64,000 nt of DNA from Candidula unifasciata (taxonomy: Eukaryota > Mollusca > Gastropoda > Stylommatophora > Geomitridae), in contig CAJHNH020004724.1 of assembly GCA_905116865.2 (NCBI GenBank), positions 284,001-348,000 on the forward strand. The letters are read 5' to 3'. Positions 9,646 to 24,420 of this stretch are shown here, piece by piece. A program made the translations under genes and the position numbers. Below the pieces are notes generated by a model. It was not told the origin of the DNA, ran no database searches, and saw only the letters and a list, made by a program, of their open reading frames with translations. Numbering within the stretch: position 1 is the first letter of the stretch; every line of letters starts with the position of its first letter.

Positions 9646-9993
9646 TCAAGTGTCGCGCAAAGCAAAAAGCACCAGCCAAAAGTATCTCATCAAATTTATC
9701 TCGTCAGCTGAAGAATAGGCACACATTTGTCCATGTTACACAGCAATTCAATCACTTGTAATATTTGTTTCTATATAAACATGTAACCCGCTCCCAGCTC
9801 CCACCCCGCAATTTTCTCCTCCAAGTCAGTAACGCAGTGTATTTCCTCTTATACGCCAACATTTTATGGGGAAGAGCTAACAAATGTATCTCCCATAGCA
9901 TAGTCCCGTCTAGAGCTCCATTATTGCTCACAATAGAAGACATTACAGATTTCCCCTAATGCCTCTTGTTGAGGAAATAAAAACACCCTATTG
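9646..9993. other. Anonymous AT-rich DNA
   Basis: No gene or repeat recognised. Confidence 0.4.
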
Positions 9994-10215
9994 TGAACAC
10001 TAAGTTTGGGAACAGGGACATCGCCCTACCAACCCCTTCTCTCACGTGTGGAACTCAGTGCAATGAATTGCCTCGTTGCTTTTCTTTCCTTTTTTAATTG
10101 AACAGACAGGGATATTATAGATGTCTACTCTGGCGGAATCGAACTTGGCAGACAAATAAATAACCCGATTTGGCTGTGACTCTACAATCTACGGAGTGCT
10201 GTAACCCACGTCTAT
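9994..10215 (-). mobile_element. tRNA-like SINE, family V, copy 1
   Basis: Homologous to 12570-12795 through TCACGTGTGGAACTCAGTGC, GACAGACAAATAAATAAC and CTACGGAGTGC. On the - strand AGTTCGATTCC looks like a box B, with CACTCCGTAG upstream where a box A would lie. Confidence 0.5.
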
Positions 10216-11307
10216 TTGCTCTTGGCTGTCATCGTTTTTAGAGCAGCAAGAAAATTGCTGTTGGCCTTGGATTTAGTCTACTTGAATTTGACAAAAGAAT
10301 ATACACTTCAAAATGTATATTTGGATGGGTTTTCTTTAGTATGAATTTGAATATATGTTTATATATGTATGCATGTATGACTGCCTGGGTGTATGTGTGT
10401 GAATGTTCGTATATGTCTGAGAATATGAGTGTGTTTGAAAAAGAATATGGGTATTCAGTTACGATTGTGCATGTACGTGAATGTGGATGGGAATGTGGGT
10501 GTCTGTGTATGTGAAAGGTTGTTATAGGGGTGCTAGTGTAAATATGTGCTGTGCTTGTGGATTTGTTTTATTTAAAAAAAAAAAAAAGGCATATTTGAGG
10601 CTAATAGTGCAAAAGCATGTGATGCAAAACGCATTTTGTTAGAGATCAGTCGTCACTTGAAGGGTTATGTGGTCGATATCACACCGGCAACCTTTTCTTC
10701 CCTAACATTAACTTGTATCTGTTTTAAGCTGGGTCAATACGGGAGCCAATGTCAGTTTTTCGAAATATATCGCTTGTAAGTGGATTCGAACTGTAGGCAT
10801 TAACGTGTGTCTGCGTGCTCTATTTACTCCTGCTTAGATTAAATATCCCAGGGAGGAAACATGTCGAGAGTAACTGACTAGAGGCAAATACAAATGTATG
10901 ATTCTGTAGAAGGGAACATAAAAACATCAGTAGAATTAAAGTGCTGCCACTTTCTATAGTGTATCTAAAGTGATTTGACTTGGACAGTGAGTAGAATCCC
11001 GAGTTGCGGAAACCAAAAGAGGCAAATAAACAGACCAAACTCGGTGTCGACAAGAAAATGTCACATGCGACGAATGAACAAACTTTCTTTAATGGTAAGC
11101 CACGTAGGTACGTCTTATATTCTGCTCTTCTGATTTTCCTGCTTGTATACATCATGTCATTCATACATATGTTAACAAGAATGGTAAAGATTATAAGAGC
11201 AGCTAAATATAAGATACAAGCACTGGAAAGTGCTCGAACTATACCTACATTTCTGACTACAGAAAACCATAGAAATTGTAATAAATCTAAGCGACCTAGA
11301 GGCTAGG
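10216..11307. other. No gene recognised; TG-rich tract inside
   Basis: TG/ATG-rich low-complexity DNA at about 10340-10560. The frame at 11004-11306 has one hydrophobic stretch but no family resemblance and ends in repeat IV, so I do not call it a gene. Confidence 0.4.
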
Positions 11308-11520
11308 TTGCTTGTTGTACCCCACCAGGACATTACACAAGCGATAAACACCCAGTGACACAAAGTGCCCCCTTGCGGATGAGGATCACCCGTGGAGAGG
11401 TCCCGGAAACCCCTTTCAGCTGCTAGGCCATATTTATGACCCGCCTATATTCATGGCCCCTGGCAAAAGCCAGGGTGGAGATCTAAATAACGAAAAATTG
11501 CATCCCATATGGGGACGACT
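11308..11520. repeat. Dispersed repeat IV, copy 2
   Basis: Direct-orientation homologue of 9422-9645. Shared blocks include ACACAAGCGATAAACACC, GAAACCCCTTT and ATATGGGGACGACT. Confidence 0.6.
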
Positions 11521-12565
11521 TTTACACACATAATAATAAATCTAGGCGACATGTACGCCGTTTTTAAACGGTAATTTAATCACGTTGGATGCTGCTTTCA
11601 TTTCACACATTTAATAAATAAATTCAAGAACGAAAAGAAGAAAATAGATTGGAGAAGAAGAAAGACTACACGTTAGCGGGTTTAATTACTAACTTTTTAG
11701 TCTATCTCAAAGAAATGGTTGTTGGTGTTCACAAAGCATCAGCAGTTTGAAACTTCGTAGCTACCAAAATATGTCCAAAAGTTAAGCGAAATGCTGGCGC
11801 TGTTTAGCTAAAAAAAAAATAAAAGAACACGAAATCTAACCCATAGCCTTCAGCGTACTATGAACCTCACCAGAAATAAACGCGAATCATTGGTATCTCA
11901 ACATAATTAATCTTCTGGCTTTACCACAATGAATTCCACAGCATGCATTTGGCACACATCACGTTTAAATTTAAACAAACGTTAGTCTCCCCAAACAAAG
12001 TAGGTCACGTTCCACTTATACATTTGTTGGACTGGTCTACCTTGCTGGAGGTTATGGGTTTGCCGCTCTGCTGTTTGCTTTCTGTGATGTCTTGCATTTA
12101 TGTTTTCATTCTGAGAAAGAGAATGCCTGTGACATAGGTTTTATCACTCTTTTAAGAGGTTTTGTGTTGGACCCAGTTTGTTAATGTTTTTTAAAATGTT
12201 AAAAGCACTGGCACGCTGAAATATAGAACACGCGATATCAACGGCATTGCGGAAGACCCCCGTAATCTTGTGCTAACACGCGTAGCTTAAGGTTGATCAA
12301 TCAGAAGTGAGCTAGTGTGTAACAGTGTGTAAACGGGGAAAGCAACGTTACTAAAACCCACGTTAAATGTGTCTTGTAAACATTTCACTCTTCCACTTGG
12401 AATCATAGCTGATATCCTCCAGTGTGACAACTTGTTGTGAGGGAGCAATTAATTGCATCTTCCCTCACAAAGCCCATTATTTCACACGGTACACGATATT
12501 GCAATTTTTCTTCAAAACCACTTGTTGAAAAAAAAAAAAAAAATAGGCGTGGAGGAAAGGGACGG
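11521..12565. other. Anonymous DNA
   Basis: AT-rich, with A-runs at about 11810 and 12528-12543. No exon or repeat recognised. Confidence 0.4.
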
Positions 12566-12795
12566 GGGGCATTAACTAAGTTTGGGCTCACGGACGTCGC
12601 CATGGCAACAGTTTGTCTCACGTGTGGAACTCAGTGCAGTGAATTGTCTCGCCATGTTTTTCTTTTTAATTCAACAGACAGGGCTATTACAGACGTCTAT
12701 ACTCCCGGAATCAAACTTGACAGACAAATAAATAACATGACTTTGCTGCAGCTCAACAACCTACGGAGTGCATGTCGATATGATCTCACTTTTCA
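12566..12795 (-). mobile_element. tRNA-like SINE, family V, copy 2
   Basis: Same family as 9994-10215. The 161-codon open frame across it on the + strand is not preserved in the other copy, which argues against coding function. Confidence 0.5.
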
Positions 12796-13043
12796 CCGTT
12801 TGTATAGCAGCAAAAAGTGGCTGGCGTGCATGGATTGTGCCTATATGAACATGACAATAGAATTTAATTTTCAGAGTGTGAATATGTATGGATGTTGTAT
12901 GCGTAACGGCGAGCGCTTATAACTGTGGATGGCGGTCTGTGAATGTTAGCTCCCGTATTTTGCGTTTGTCGTTGTAGCCTAATCAAGTGTTTGGAAAAAA
13001 AAAGTTTACAAGTTTTAATATAATGTGTCTCTATTTTGTGAAT

Positions 13044-13045
<2 letters not shown>

Positions 13046-13107
<62 letters not shown>
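13046..13107. repeat. (TG)n microsatellite
   Basis: About 30 uninterrupted TG units. Confidence 0.95.
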
Positions 13108-13282
13108 TGAATAATACTAGGCATGTGAGCCTGAATAATACTAAGCATGTGTGTTTGTGTATAAACATGAGTGTATATATGTGAGAATGTAAGTGTTTTT
13201 ATGAATGTCTGCGTGCATATTGAAGTGTAAACTCATGAAATGTAGTGACCCTAATAGTAAGGCATGTGTCTGCGTGTGTTTG

Positions 13283-13362
13283 TGTGCTTGTTTGTGAATA
13301 TGTGTGCTTGTTTGTGAATATGTGTGCTTGTTTGTGAATATGTGTGCTTGTTTGTGAATATT
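13283..13362. repeat. 20-bp tandem repeat, four copies
   Basis: The unit GTGTGCTTGTTTGTGAATAT is repeated four times essentially without change. Confidence 0.9.
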
Positions 13363-13489
13363 TGTGTTAATTTAAGTAAATAGATTATAATCAGCATATT
13401 TATACAAACTTTGAGACGCCAGTGCTAATGTTAGTGTAGAGGTATTGAAGTGTTCTTCTGGTATGTGACATATACAGTCTGACAGACTG

Positions 13490-13915
13490 TGGAACTTCTT
13501 CTTTTGTCAAAGTCTGCTTGTGCCGCTAGGCGTCGCAGTCTATCAGATGATCGGCAACCGAGCCAGGGCGCGCTCAGTCGCTTCATATGCCGTGATGTTA
13601 TGAAGTCTCAAGTTGTCCGTGACTCCTTCAATCCATCTTCTTCTTGGTCTTCCCCTGCCTCTTGGTGTTTCGATTTTCATGTTGTATGCTCTTGATGCTG
13701 GCATCGTTGGTTCCATTCTCACTAGGTAACCAAACCATTTCATTCTTTGCTTCTCAATAAATTTAACGATGGGTATGGTTCAAATAGTTCTTGTAATCAC
13801 ATCGTTTCTCACTCGATCTCTTCTGGTTTTATTCGCAGCCATTCTCAAACATCTCATTTCACAGGTGGTTAGTCTTCTCTCGTGACTGTGGAACAACACC
13901 TTGTATTTCGTTTGA
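13490..13915 (-). pseudogene. LINE 3' tail (C-terminal RT-associated region)
   Basis: On the - strand it reads LTTCEMRCLRMAANKTRRDR, RMKWFGYLVRMEPTMP and RGRGRPRRRWIEGVTDNL, then RLRRLAAQADFDKRRSS. This order (core helix, LxWxGHxxRM, GRPRxRW) is the conserved tail after the RT in many invertebrate LINE polyproteins. At least one stop (near 13785) breaks it. Confidence 0.75.
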
Positions 13916-14540
13916 ATGCATCCACATTAAATATCACGAAAAACACTTCATCTTAGAGGATACTATACAAGACGTAGAGAACAGGCACCAAGACACTGAC
14001 TGACATTAAAGACACTTCACTGTTTCAGGACATAACAATGGACAGTGCCAACAAAAGTTTACTGGAGCATAAATTATTCGTCCTCACGTCGCTTAATAAC
14101 TGTAGAAAATGGTTTATGATGATGATAAACAGGTTTCAGTGTTTATTTGAATGAGTGTGTGCTCATCTGAATGTGTTTGAACGTAGGTATGTGTGTGTAT
14201 CAATGCTAGTGTACATGTTATGTTTAATTATTCACTGTTGGACAACCATAACAGAAAAAGTTGTTGAAAAAGCCCTAAAGACACATACAAATATATTGGA
14301 TAAAATCAAAGAAATTATTCAAAGGGTAGAGAAAACTGTAGTGACTGAATCGACCCGATATCAAATGTGAAATGTGAGGCTGTTTCGACAAACAAATAAT
14401 AGAAAGCAAACACAAAAGCAGACGTTTCGGCCAAAAAGTGTATGGATATATCTGTGCGTGTGTGTATGTGTGTGTGTGCGTGAGTGTGTGAATTGTATGC
14501 GTTAGTATAAGTGTTTGAATCTGTAAATTGTGTGCGTATG
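13916..14540. other. Anonymous DNA, TG-rich at end
   Basis: No gene recognised. TG-rich from about 14455. Confidence 0.4.
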
Positions 14541-14543
14541 TAT

Positions 14544-14544
<1 letters not shown>

Positions 14545-14581
<37 letters not shown>

Positions 14582-14715
14582 GGGGAGGGGTATAAAACGT
14601 GGGAATAATTGAGTCTGAGTTGTATTTATAAACACAAACACACACACACAGAGCGAAAGGGGAGCAGAAAGAGAGAGAGAGGGGGGGGGGGAGACAGAGG
14701 TGGAGAGAGAGAGAG
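14545..14715. repeat. GA-rich microsatellite cluster
   Basis: GA runs at about 14545-14582 and 14662-14715, with a G-run near 14681-14691. Confidence 0.8.
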
Positions 14716-14829
14716 TCGTTTCCTTGATCTATTTTTTCTTTAATTAAAAAAAATTCTTTGTGTGCATATGATAGGAAGTTGCAGACACAGCCCAACCCTT
14801 TTTGTGCATGTTTTAGTTTTTCTAGGCAA

Positions 14830-14986
14830 GTTTCCATTGACTAATGTGCTATTGTCCCTAACGGTCAGCTCTTGCTACCACCGTCAAAACAAACGCAATG
14901 CGGTCTGCAATTAATCGCCTTCAGCTAGGATCAAATCCAGCATTAAGGAATTACGAAGCGCATTTGCTACGCCTTAGACTCCATGT
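14830..14986 (-). mobile_element. SINE family I, diverged copy lacking the tail
   Basis: Contains the inverted head: GCTAGGATCAAATCC (box B) and TTACGAAGCGCATTTGC, then CGCCTTAGACTCCATG (box A). Confidence 0.6.
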
Positions 14987-15189
14987 TAATGTAGATTTTG
15001 ACGTATATGCTCCTTATCTGTTAGCGTCTTTCCATGCTCTGTGTCCAGTTCCCTATTTATATTGTTGCCTGTGTTAAGTAGTTCTTGATATCAGCTCGAT
15101 CAGTTGTTTAGAGTGCGGGCTTGATACAACAGACTCCGCACCCAAATGTACAAGAAAATAAATATTAGTAAAGTTATTTGAAAAAAAAA

Positions 15190-15370
15190 AAAAGGGAAAC
15201 GACCCTTTCACGCCTTGAGGCGATTAAGGCATATAGGGTTAGACCTATACTTTATAGATCAATCGGCGCTCGGTGGGTGATGTAGTCAGCATCACGTCGA
15301 CCGCTTTGACTTCCCAGGACTCCGCCTGGTACCCATTAAAGGCTGTGTCGCCCTGGCAGCCCAGATTATT
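15190..15370 (-). mobile_element. SINE family II, truncated
   Basis: Inverted family II body: CCCTTTCACGCCTTGAGGCG, ATCGGCGCTCGGTGGGTGAT, then CTTCCCAGGACTCCGC. A 13-A run lies just before it on the + strand. The tRNA head is missing. Confidence 0.65.
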
Positions 15371-16283
15371 TTAAATTCAATACTGCCTCTCAAAATTCTA
15401 GAACAGAAAAAAAAAAAAACTACGTGTCAAATGCAATGTATCAGCAAGGTCACTAACAATACTGAACGAGACAGGGTTAAGAATACCAACATTAACGAGA
15501 AAGCTGGAATAAGACCAGGGCTGGATTATAGTGACAAAGAAATTGTTAAGACAACTAGTGAGAATGCAGCCAGACTAGACTGCATATGAGACTTTTTACA
15601 GTGGAACATCTGGGAACAAGGCGAGAGGAAGAAAAAGAAAGAGATAGATAAACCTGCAAAAAGTGGAAGATATACATCATTCATACCACTCGAGAAGCGC
15701 AAGACAATACAGAAAAGCAGCACACTGGGCTACAACCTGGTATCAGTGAGACGAAAAAAGAAGAAGAATGTATTTTCATGGAAAATATGATGTGCTTATA
15801 AATTATATCAGCGAACGAACTGGTCGAGTTCTCAGTGTGTAGAGCTCTGCCGTGGGAGATGAGGGTTTGGTACTTGGTAATTGATGAATTTATGTTTGCT
15901 GAATAAATACTAAAAACTAAACTTTCAGACGTGCACATGCAATAGCGTCTGCACTAGACTGGCGTCTTCAAATTATTTAATAATGGTAAATGCAGGCAGA
16001 AAGGCGGATTGTGAGTGGGAGCGCCCGCGCGCGTTAGTGTGTGTAACACATACTGCTCGAAATTGCAGAGTGTATAGAGACATGATAATCAACTACATCC
16101 CCCTTCATAAACATACCCTTATATTCGCCCAACTAATGACACAGAAAGGGGGAGGGGGAGCACTAATCTGAAACATTCTGAGAAACACGAGAAATTAGAC
16201 CGATCTGAGGAACAAGGACGCGCAAAAGAAACTTAAAAGGGAGCATTGCTGTTAGAAATACACGTGAAGAGGAGTCTAACTAC
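15371..16283. other. Anonymous DNA
   Basis: No exon, LINE or SINE recognised. A-run at 15407-15418. Confidence 0.4.
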
Positions 16284-17196
16284 GATATCTTAGTGACTGC
16301 ACGGGATTCTAACCACGATATCTTAGTGACTGCACAGGATTCTAACCACGATATCTTAGTGATTGCACATAATTCTAAGCACGATATCTTAGTGCTTGCA
16401 CGGGATTCTAACCACGATATCGCAGTGATAGCGCAGGAATCTAACGACGATATCTTAGTGATTGCACAGGATTCTAACCACGATATCTTAGTGCTTGCAC
16501 AGGATTCTAACCACGATATCGCAGTGATAGCACAGGAATCTAACGACGATATCTTAGTGATTGCACAGGGTTCTAACCACGATATCTTTATGATTGCACA
16601 GGATTCTAACCACGATATCTTAGTGATTGCGCAGGATTCTGACCGCGATATCTTAGTGATTGCGCAGGATTCTAACCACGATATCTTAGTGATTGCACAG
16701 GATTCTAACCACGATATCTTGAAGATTGCATAGGAATCTAACCACGAAATCTTAGTGATTGCACATGATTCTAACCGCGATATCTTAGTGACTGCACAGG
16801 ATTCTAACCACGATATCTTAGTGATTGCACAGGATTCTAACCATGATATCTTAGTGATTGCACAGGATTCTAACCATGATATCTTAGTGATTGCACGGGA
16901 TTCTAACCACGATATCTTATTGATTGCACAGGATTCTAACCATGATATCTTAGTGATTGCATGGGATTTTAACCATGATATCTTAGTGATTGCACAGGAT
17001 TCTAACCATGATATCTCATTGATTGTACGGGATTCTAACCATGATATCTTAGTGATTGCACAGGATTCTAACCATAATATCTTAGTGAATGCACGGGATT
17101 CTAACCATGATATCTCATTGATTGTACGGGATTCTAACCATGATATCTTAGTGATTGCACAGGATTCTAACCACGATATCTTAGTGATTGCACATT
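16284..17196. repeat. 33-bp minisatellite, about 28 copies
   Basis: The unit reads GATTCTAACCACGATATC then TTAGTGATTGCACAG, with point variants. Because 33 is a multiple of three, the array stays open on both strands (DSNHDILVIAQ on +, ESCAITKISWL on -). These readings are artefacts of the period. Confidence 0.95.
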
Positions 17197-17439
17197 GAAG
17201 AACGGAATGGAGACATAACAGCGATCTCTTTGTTACATAACTTGGGACCTCATTAGGTAGAGTACCAGGAGTCGAGACCAACGCTTTGCTCACAATAATC
17301 AAGTGGTTTTGTTTTCAACGAATGTGTGTTAACGTATTGCGAATTACGAAAGACAATAAAGTTCATACTAGAGACAACACTGCAGATATAGATAATCTAT
17401 TTCAAGCGAACGAAAGAAGAAGTAATATGAAATAGACAG

Positions 17440-17650
17440 CATTTTATCTAGAAAGCTGAAGTATTTAAGTCACATCAAGCACCATGGCGAATTGGACGAA
17501 AACAGCAGCAGAAAACATGGTACCAAGAATAAGGGGCAGAGGCCGACCAGCACGAAGATGAGCACAGAATATAAGTGACTCCTTGAATATGAAAGTTTAC
17601 TAGGCGGGAGAGCTAGCGAGAGACTGAGTTCCTTCAGGCAACCTTGATGA
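17440..17650 (+). pseudogene. LINE 3' tail fragment
   Basis: Reads RKLKYLSHIKHHGE, then in another frame MVPRIRGRGRPARR and NISDSLNMK. This is the post-RT tail pattern (LxYxxH, GRGRPxRxW). Frame changes and stops are present. Confidence 0.6.
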
Positions 17651-17707
17651 GAGCGTCATTCTACAAAGGACCTTGCTGGATTATATTCACACACACAGAA
17701 ACACTCA

Positions 17708-18496
<789 letters not shown>

Positions 18497-18745
18497 ATCT
18501 CCGTGGTGAAGCGGTCAAACCGTTTACCTCGCGCTCTGATGTTCGTGGGTTCCTTTCACGGCTACTCCCTTCAGTTCACAAGTTTGATTTTTACGCAGAT
18601 CGCTGATAATCGTCGCCGGAGCTATGAAATTTTTGTTCTACGTGGCGCTGTCGGCAGGCGGCTAGCCGTTCTGCGAAGACAGACCGAGCAATATTGGACA
18701 AAACCCGCTGCAATGATGTCGATCCTGTCGACGTATGATATTATC
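18497..18745 (+). mobile_element. tRNA-derived SINE, family III
   Basis: Box A-like GTGGTGAAGCGGTCAAACCG and a box B-like GTGGGTTCCTTTC. An inverted homologue at 28122-28372 shares CGTCGCCGGAGCTA, the CAGGCGGCTAGCCGTTCTGC region and GCAATGATGTCGATCCT. Confidence 0.65.
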
Positions 18746-19254
18746 ACTAACTGGAAGCTATGGGAGAGAATGTTTACATAAGTTAACGCACCGTACTGAA
18801 CTGCAAAATACTCAGTTACCATGTTTTATGTATGTCAAGGATGTGATTCACTTCTGTTGGATTATCATCCCAAACAAAACAAAAAAACCATACTCATTGT
18901 GTCAGTATGTGTTGTTCTTTCAGCATGCAATTACGGAAGAGAACAGAAAAACAGACGCAGTAGAGACCTAAGCCAATTTCATTGAATTAAAAAGTGAAGA
19001 ACTTCGTTGGCTCTGAATTAGATAGACACACATTTAAAGAACCTGGTAAACAACTAGAATGACCTCTCACTAGAAATAACGTTCCTAAATAAATAAAGGG
19101 AAAAGCACTTTGATAAGAGACTTAGATGAAACAATCGGGACTTCATAAAGTGAACTGTACGTGATTGCACAGGATATTTGTTAAATCTTAGTCGCAGCTC
19201 AACTTCATGACAGACTGGGTATGTCATATAGTCTCTGTTACTGTCAGTCTTTCT
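18746..19254. other. Anonymous DNA
   Basis: Nothing recognised. Confidence 0.4.
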
Positions 19255-19445
19255 TCTTGAGCCTAAGGTGGCCCATAGGGCAGAGGACATAGCTCTCGAT
19301 GTCTGGCAGTTTGTTGCCATCTGTTTTAGGTCTTGAATGTTCGTTAGACCTATGGCTGAACCCTTTCTGATGATGGTTCTACGCAGGATCTCTCTTGGTC
19401 TATTCCGTTTTTTTCTTTTCAGGTGACTATATCATGGCTTGATAA
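19255..19445 (-). pseudogene. LINE 3' tail fragment
   Basis: The - strand reads KRKKRNRPREILRRTIIRK and DLKQMATNCQTSRAMSSALW, matching the GRPxxTxRRT...LxxxAxxRxxWRxxVxALC pattern at the C terminus of some LINE polyproteins. Only this tail is present. Confidence 0.6.
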
Positions 19446-21590
<2,145 letters not shown>

Positions 21591-22281
21591 TAATTTATAT
21601 CTGCGATCAATAGTGAGATATAACAACTAATGTTAAACAATCTGCTGTTTAAATCAGTCTGCTAATACGTATCTTACTTGCTGTGAAAGCCTTGGCTAGT
21701 AACTTTCTTGCTTGTTGTGATCCTGTTCGGCTGAGTGTGTGTTCCTGGAATTCCTTTCAGCCTGTCCATTCTTTATTTGAAGCGTCAGAACATTGTAATT
21801 GTTCCTGTGCACAAGCACGATTCTCTGGTCTCAAGGGAGTTTCCCCAGACAGATCGACAAATTCAATGTGTGTATACATTTAAAGATGTTTTGAATGTCT
21901 GTAGTGTATGTTATGTTTTCATTTGTATGTATTTAAATGTTTGTTTTTTCCAGTCGTAGTGTACATTATACATTTCTTTGAACGTGTTTTAAATGGTTTT
22001 GAACTTGTTGGTGTATGTTTCGTACTCATTGTACCTGTGTCAAATGTGTTATCAGCGGCAGAAGTGTCAATTGTTTGTATATTTTATATTATTATCTACG
22101 ACTTTATAGGTGTTTTCATGACTTGCAAATTTTATCTGTTCATGTGTGTGCTTTTAAAATTTTGAAAATGCATTTTAAACTTGGAAAAAAAAAAAAGAAG
22201 AGGAAAGAGGCTTCAATTAAAGTGTGCACAAAACGACGCACTAATAAACACAACATGTAATTTTGAGTAATTATATTTACA
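21591..22281. other. Anonymous DNA
   Basis: Nothing recognised. A-run at 22183-22194. Confidence 0.4.
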
Positions 22282-22510
22282 CGGCGTCTTTGGCTTAGGC
22301 GTTCCGAACTCGCTTCGTAATGCCGGGGTGCCGGGTTCGATCCCTGCTGCGGACGATTTGTCTTGCGCTGGTTTCGACAGTGGTACTGAGAGCTGACCGT
22401 TCAGGGCGCAATGACAAACTACTGAACGTAAAATGTGCATGGAAAAACCACAACTGCCAATAAATGCTGGGGTTGGTTCTGCAACGTCCTGTAAAGGATA
22501 CGCAACTAAC
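22282..22510 (+). mobile_element. tRNA-derived SINE, family I, full-length
   Basis: Box A-like TTGGCTTAGGCG, box B GGGTTCGATCCC, the shared body (CGACAGTGGTACTGAGAGC) and the full tail CAACGTCCTGTAAAGGATAC ending GCAACTAAC. No perfect target duplication found. Confidence 0.85.
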
Positions 22511-22613
22511 TATATACATTTTTTTTTTAAATTATGACAACTGAAGCGTGGGATGTCCTTAATATCACTATGCCTATAACCTTCTAGTGTGTGTGTGCGT
22601 GCCTGCGTGCGTG

Positions 22614-22618
<5 letters not shown>

Positions 22619-22671
<53 letters not shown>

Positions 22672-22762
22672 AAGAGAGAGAGAGAGTGAAAGAGAGAGAG
22701 AGAGAGAGAGAGAGAGTGAGAGTGAGAGAGAGAGAGAGATAGAGATAGAGAGAGAGAGAGAG
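22619..22762. repeat. (TA)n then (GA)n microsatellite
   Basis: TA to 22656, then an interrupted GA run. Confidence 0.95.
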
Positions 22763-23344
22763 TCACGCGTATTCAGTGGGTTACACTTTTGTCACTTCAA
22801 GTCCCTCTGTGGGTCTTGGAGCCTTTTTGGTGGGAAAAGGGTGCGGGTGGGGGAGGGGGGGGGGCACTTCTCCCTAACAAGCTTGTCATACAAAGCGACT
22901 AATTAGGGCGTTTATGACATCGGATGTATCGGCCTGAAAGGTGCCGATATCGAGCCTAGCTTTATGTCACAGCGCTTTTTTATGGCGAGCGCAAAAGAAG
23001 ACAATAATTTGAGTATTTTATAAATTGATATATTCAGAGATTTTAGACTTAGTCCCAATGTTAAATGTACGTAATAAGGTAATACTGACCTCTTTAATTT
23101 CGAAATAGTCTCTTAGTCTTCGTCGAGGTTTCAACTGCATGTGTACTTGTAATAAGTCGTTATGCTACCATTTATCAAAATTGAATTAGAAAGCTGTATT
23201 TGAAAAATAAAAAGCCAAGGATGTTTTTGTTTCCATGTGCAGTTTGTTCATCCAATGTTAAAAATGTAATGTAATATCAAACCATCTGCATTTAATCATG
23301 GGTTAGGAGCTTATTCGCCTTTAAAAAAAAAAAAATTCAATTTT
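22763..23344. other. Anonymous DNA with a short dispersed motif
   Basis: 22871-22905 (CCCTAACAAGCTTGTCATAC, AAAGCGACTAATTAGGGC) resembles stretches at about 25387-25425 and 54572-54608. Nothing else seen. Confidence 0.4.
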
Positions 23345-24420
23345 GTTATGTGGGGGGGGGGGGGGGGGGGGGGGGGCTTGCCATATACTGAAGCAGTCGT
23401 TGGGGTATTGCTGTATACTCAAAAGGGGGAGAGGGCGTGGACGTCTTGCTGTATACTCAAGAGGGAGGGTGAGGGGAGGGGGACGGACGTCTTGCTGTAT
23501 ACTCAAGAGGGAGGATGGGGGTAGGGGTGGACGGCTTGCTGTATACTCAAGAGGGGGAGGGGAACGCATAAACGTCTTGTTGTATACCCAAGGGGTGGGG
23601 GGGGGGAGGGGTGGACGTCTTGATGTATACTCATATGGGGTGTGGGAGGGCGTGGACGGCTTACCGTATAATAAAGGAAAGGGGGCGGGGACGTCTTGCT
23701 GTATACTCAAGAGGGAGTTAAGGCGTAGACGTCTTGCTGTATATTCAAGGGAGGGGAGGCGTGGACGTCTTGCTGTATATTCAAGGGAGGGGAGGCGTGG
23801 AAGTCCTGCTTTATATTTAAGGGTGAGTAGGCGTGGACGGCTTTCTGTTTATTCAAAGGAGGGGAGGCGTGGACGCCCCGTTGTATGCTCATGAGAGGGA
23901 GGGGAGGCGTGGACGCCCCGTTGTATGCTCATGAGAGAGGGGGCACATGGACGTCCTGCTGTTATTATTCAAGATAAGGGGAGGCGTGGACGTCCCGCTG
24001 TTTATTCAAGGTGGGGAGGGGCGTGGTCGTCCCACTGTTTATTCAAGGTAGGGGAGGCGTGGACGTCCCACTGTTTAATCAAGGTAGGAGAGGCGTGGAC
24101 GTCTCGCTATACACTCATAAGAGGGGAGGAGTGGACGTCTCGCTGTTTATTTAAGCGGGGGGGGGGGGGGGGAGGGCGTGGACGTCCTGCTGTTTATTTA
24201 AGGGAGGGGAGGCGTGGACGTCCCGCTATTTATTTAAGGGAGGGGAGGCGTGGACGTCTCGCTGTTTATTTAAGAGAGGGGAGGCGTGGACGTCCCGCTG
24301 TTTATTTAAGGGAGGGAAGGCGTGGACGTCTCGCTGTTTATTAAAGGGATGGGAGGCGTGGACGTCTCGCTGTATACTTAAGGGGGGGGGGTGGGGGTGG
24401 GCGTTTTGCCGTATATTCAA
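23345..24420. repeat. G-rich minisatellite, about 35-43-bp units
   Basis: Repeats of GGCGTGGACGTC then TTGCTGTATACTCAAG plus a variable G-rich spacer. The spacer contains G-runs of up to about 24. A shorter inverted relative occupies 58735-59190. The Gly/Arg-rich frames are compositional. Confidence 0.9.

Noticed and set aside
11004..11306. 100-codon frame with one hydrophobic stretch
   Set aside because: No family resemblance, no splice support; continues into a dispersed repeat.
12437..12922. 161-codon open frame
   Set aside because: Lies over a SINE-like repeat whose other copy (9994-10215) is full of stops; includes a poly-A encoded Lys run.
13283..13362. CRISPR-like short repeats
   Set aside because: Contiguous 20-bp tandem copies with no spacers, in a eukaryotic context.
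16280..17302. 340-codon frame on - and two 146-codon frames on +
   Set aside because: By-product of a 33-bp minisatellite.
23343..23894. Gly/Arg-rich 183-codon frame
   Set aside because: Translation of the G-rich minisatellite.
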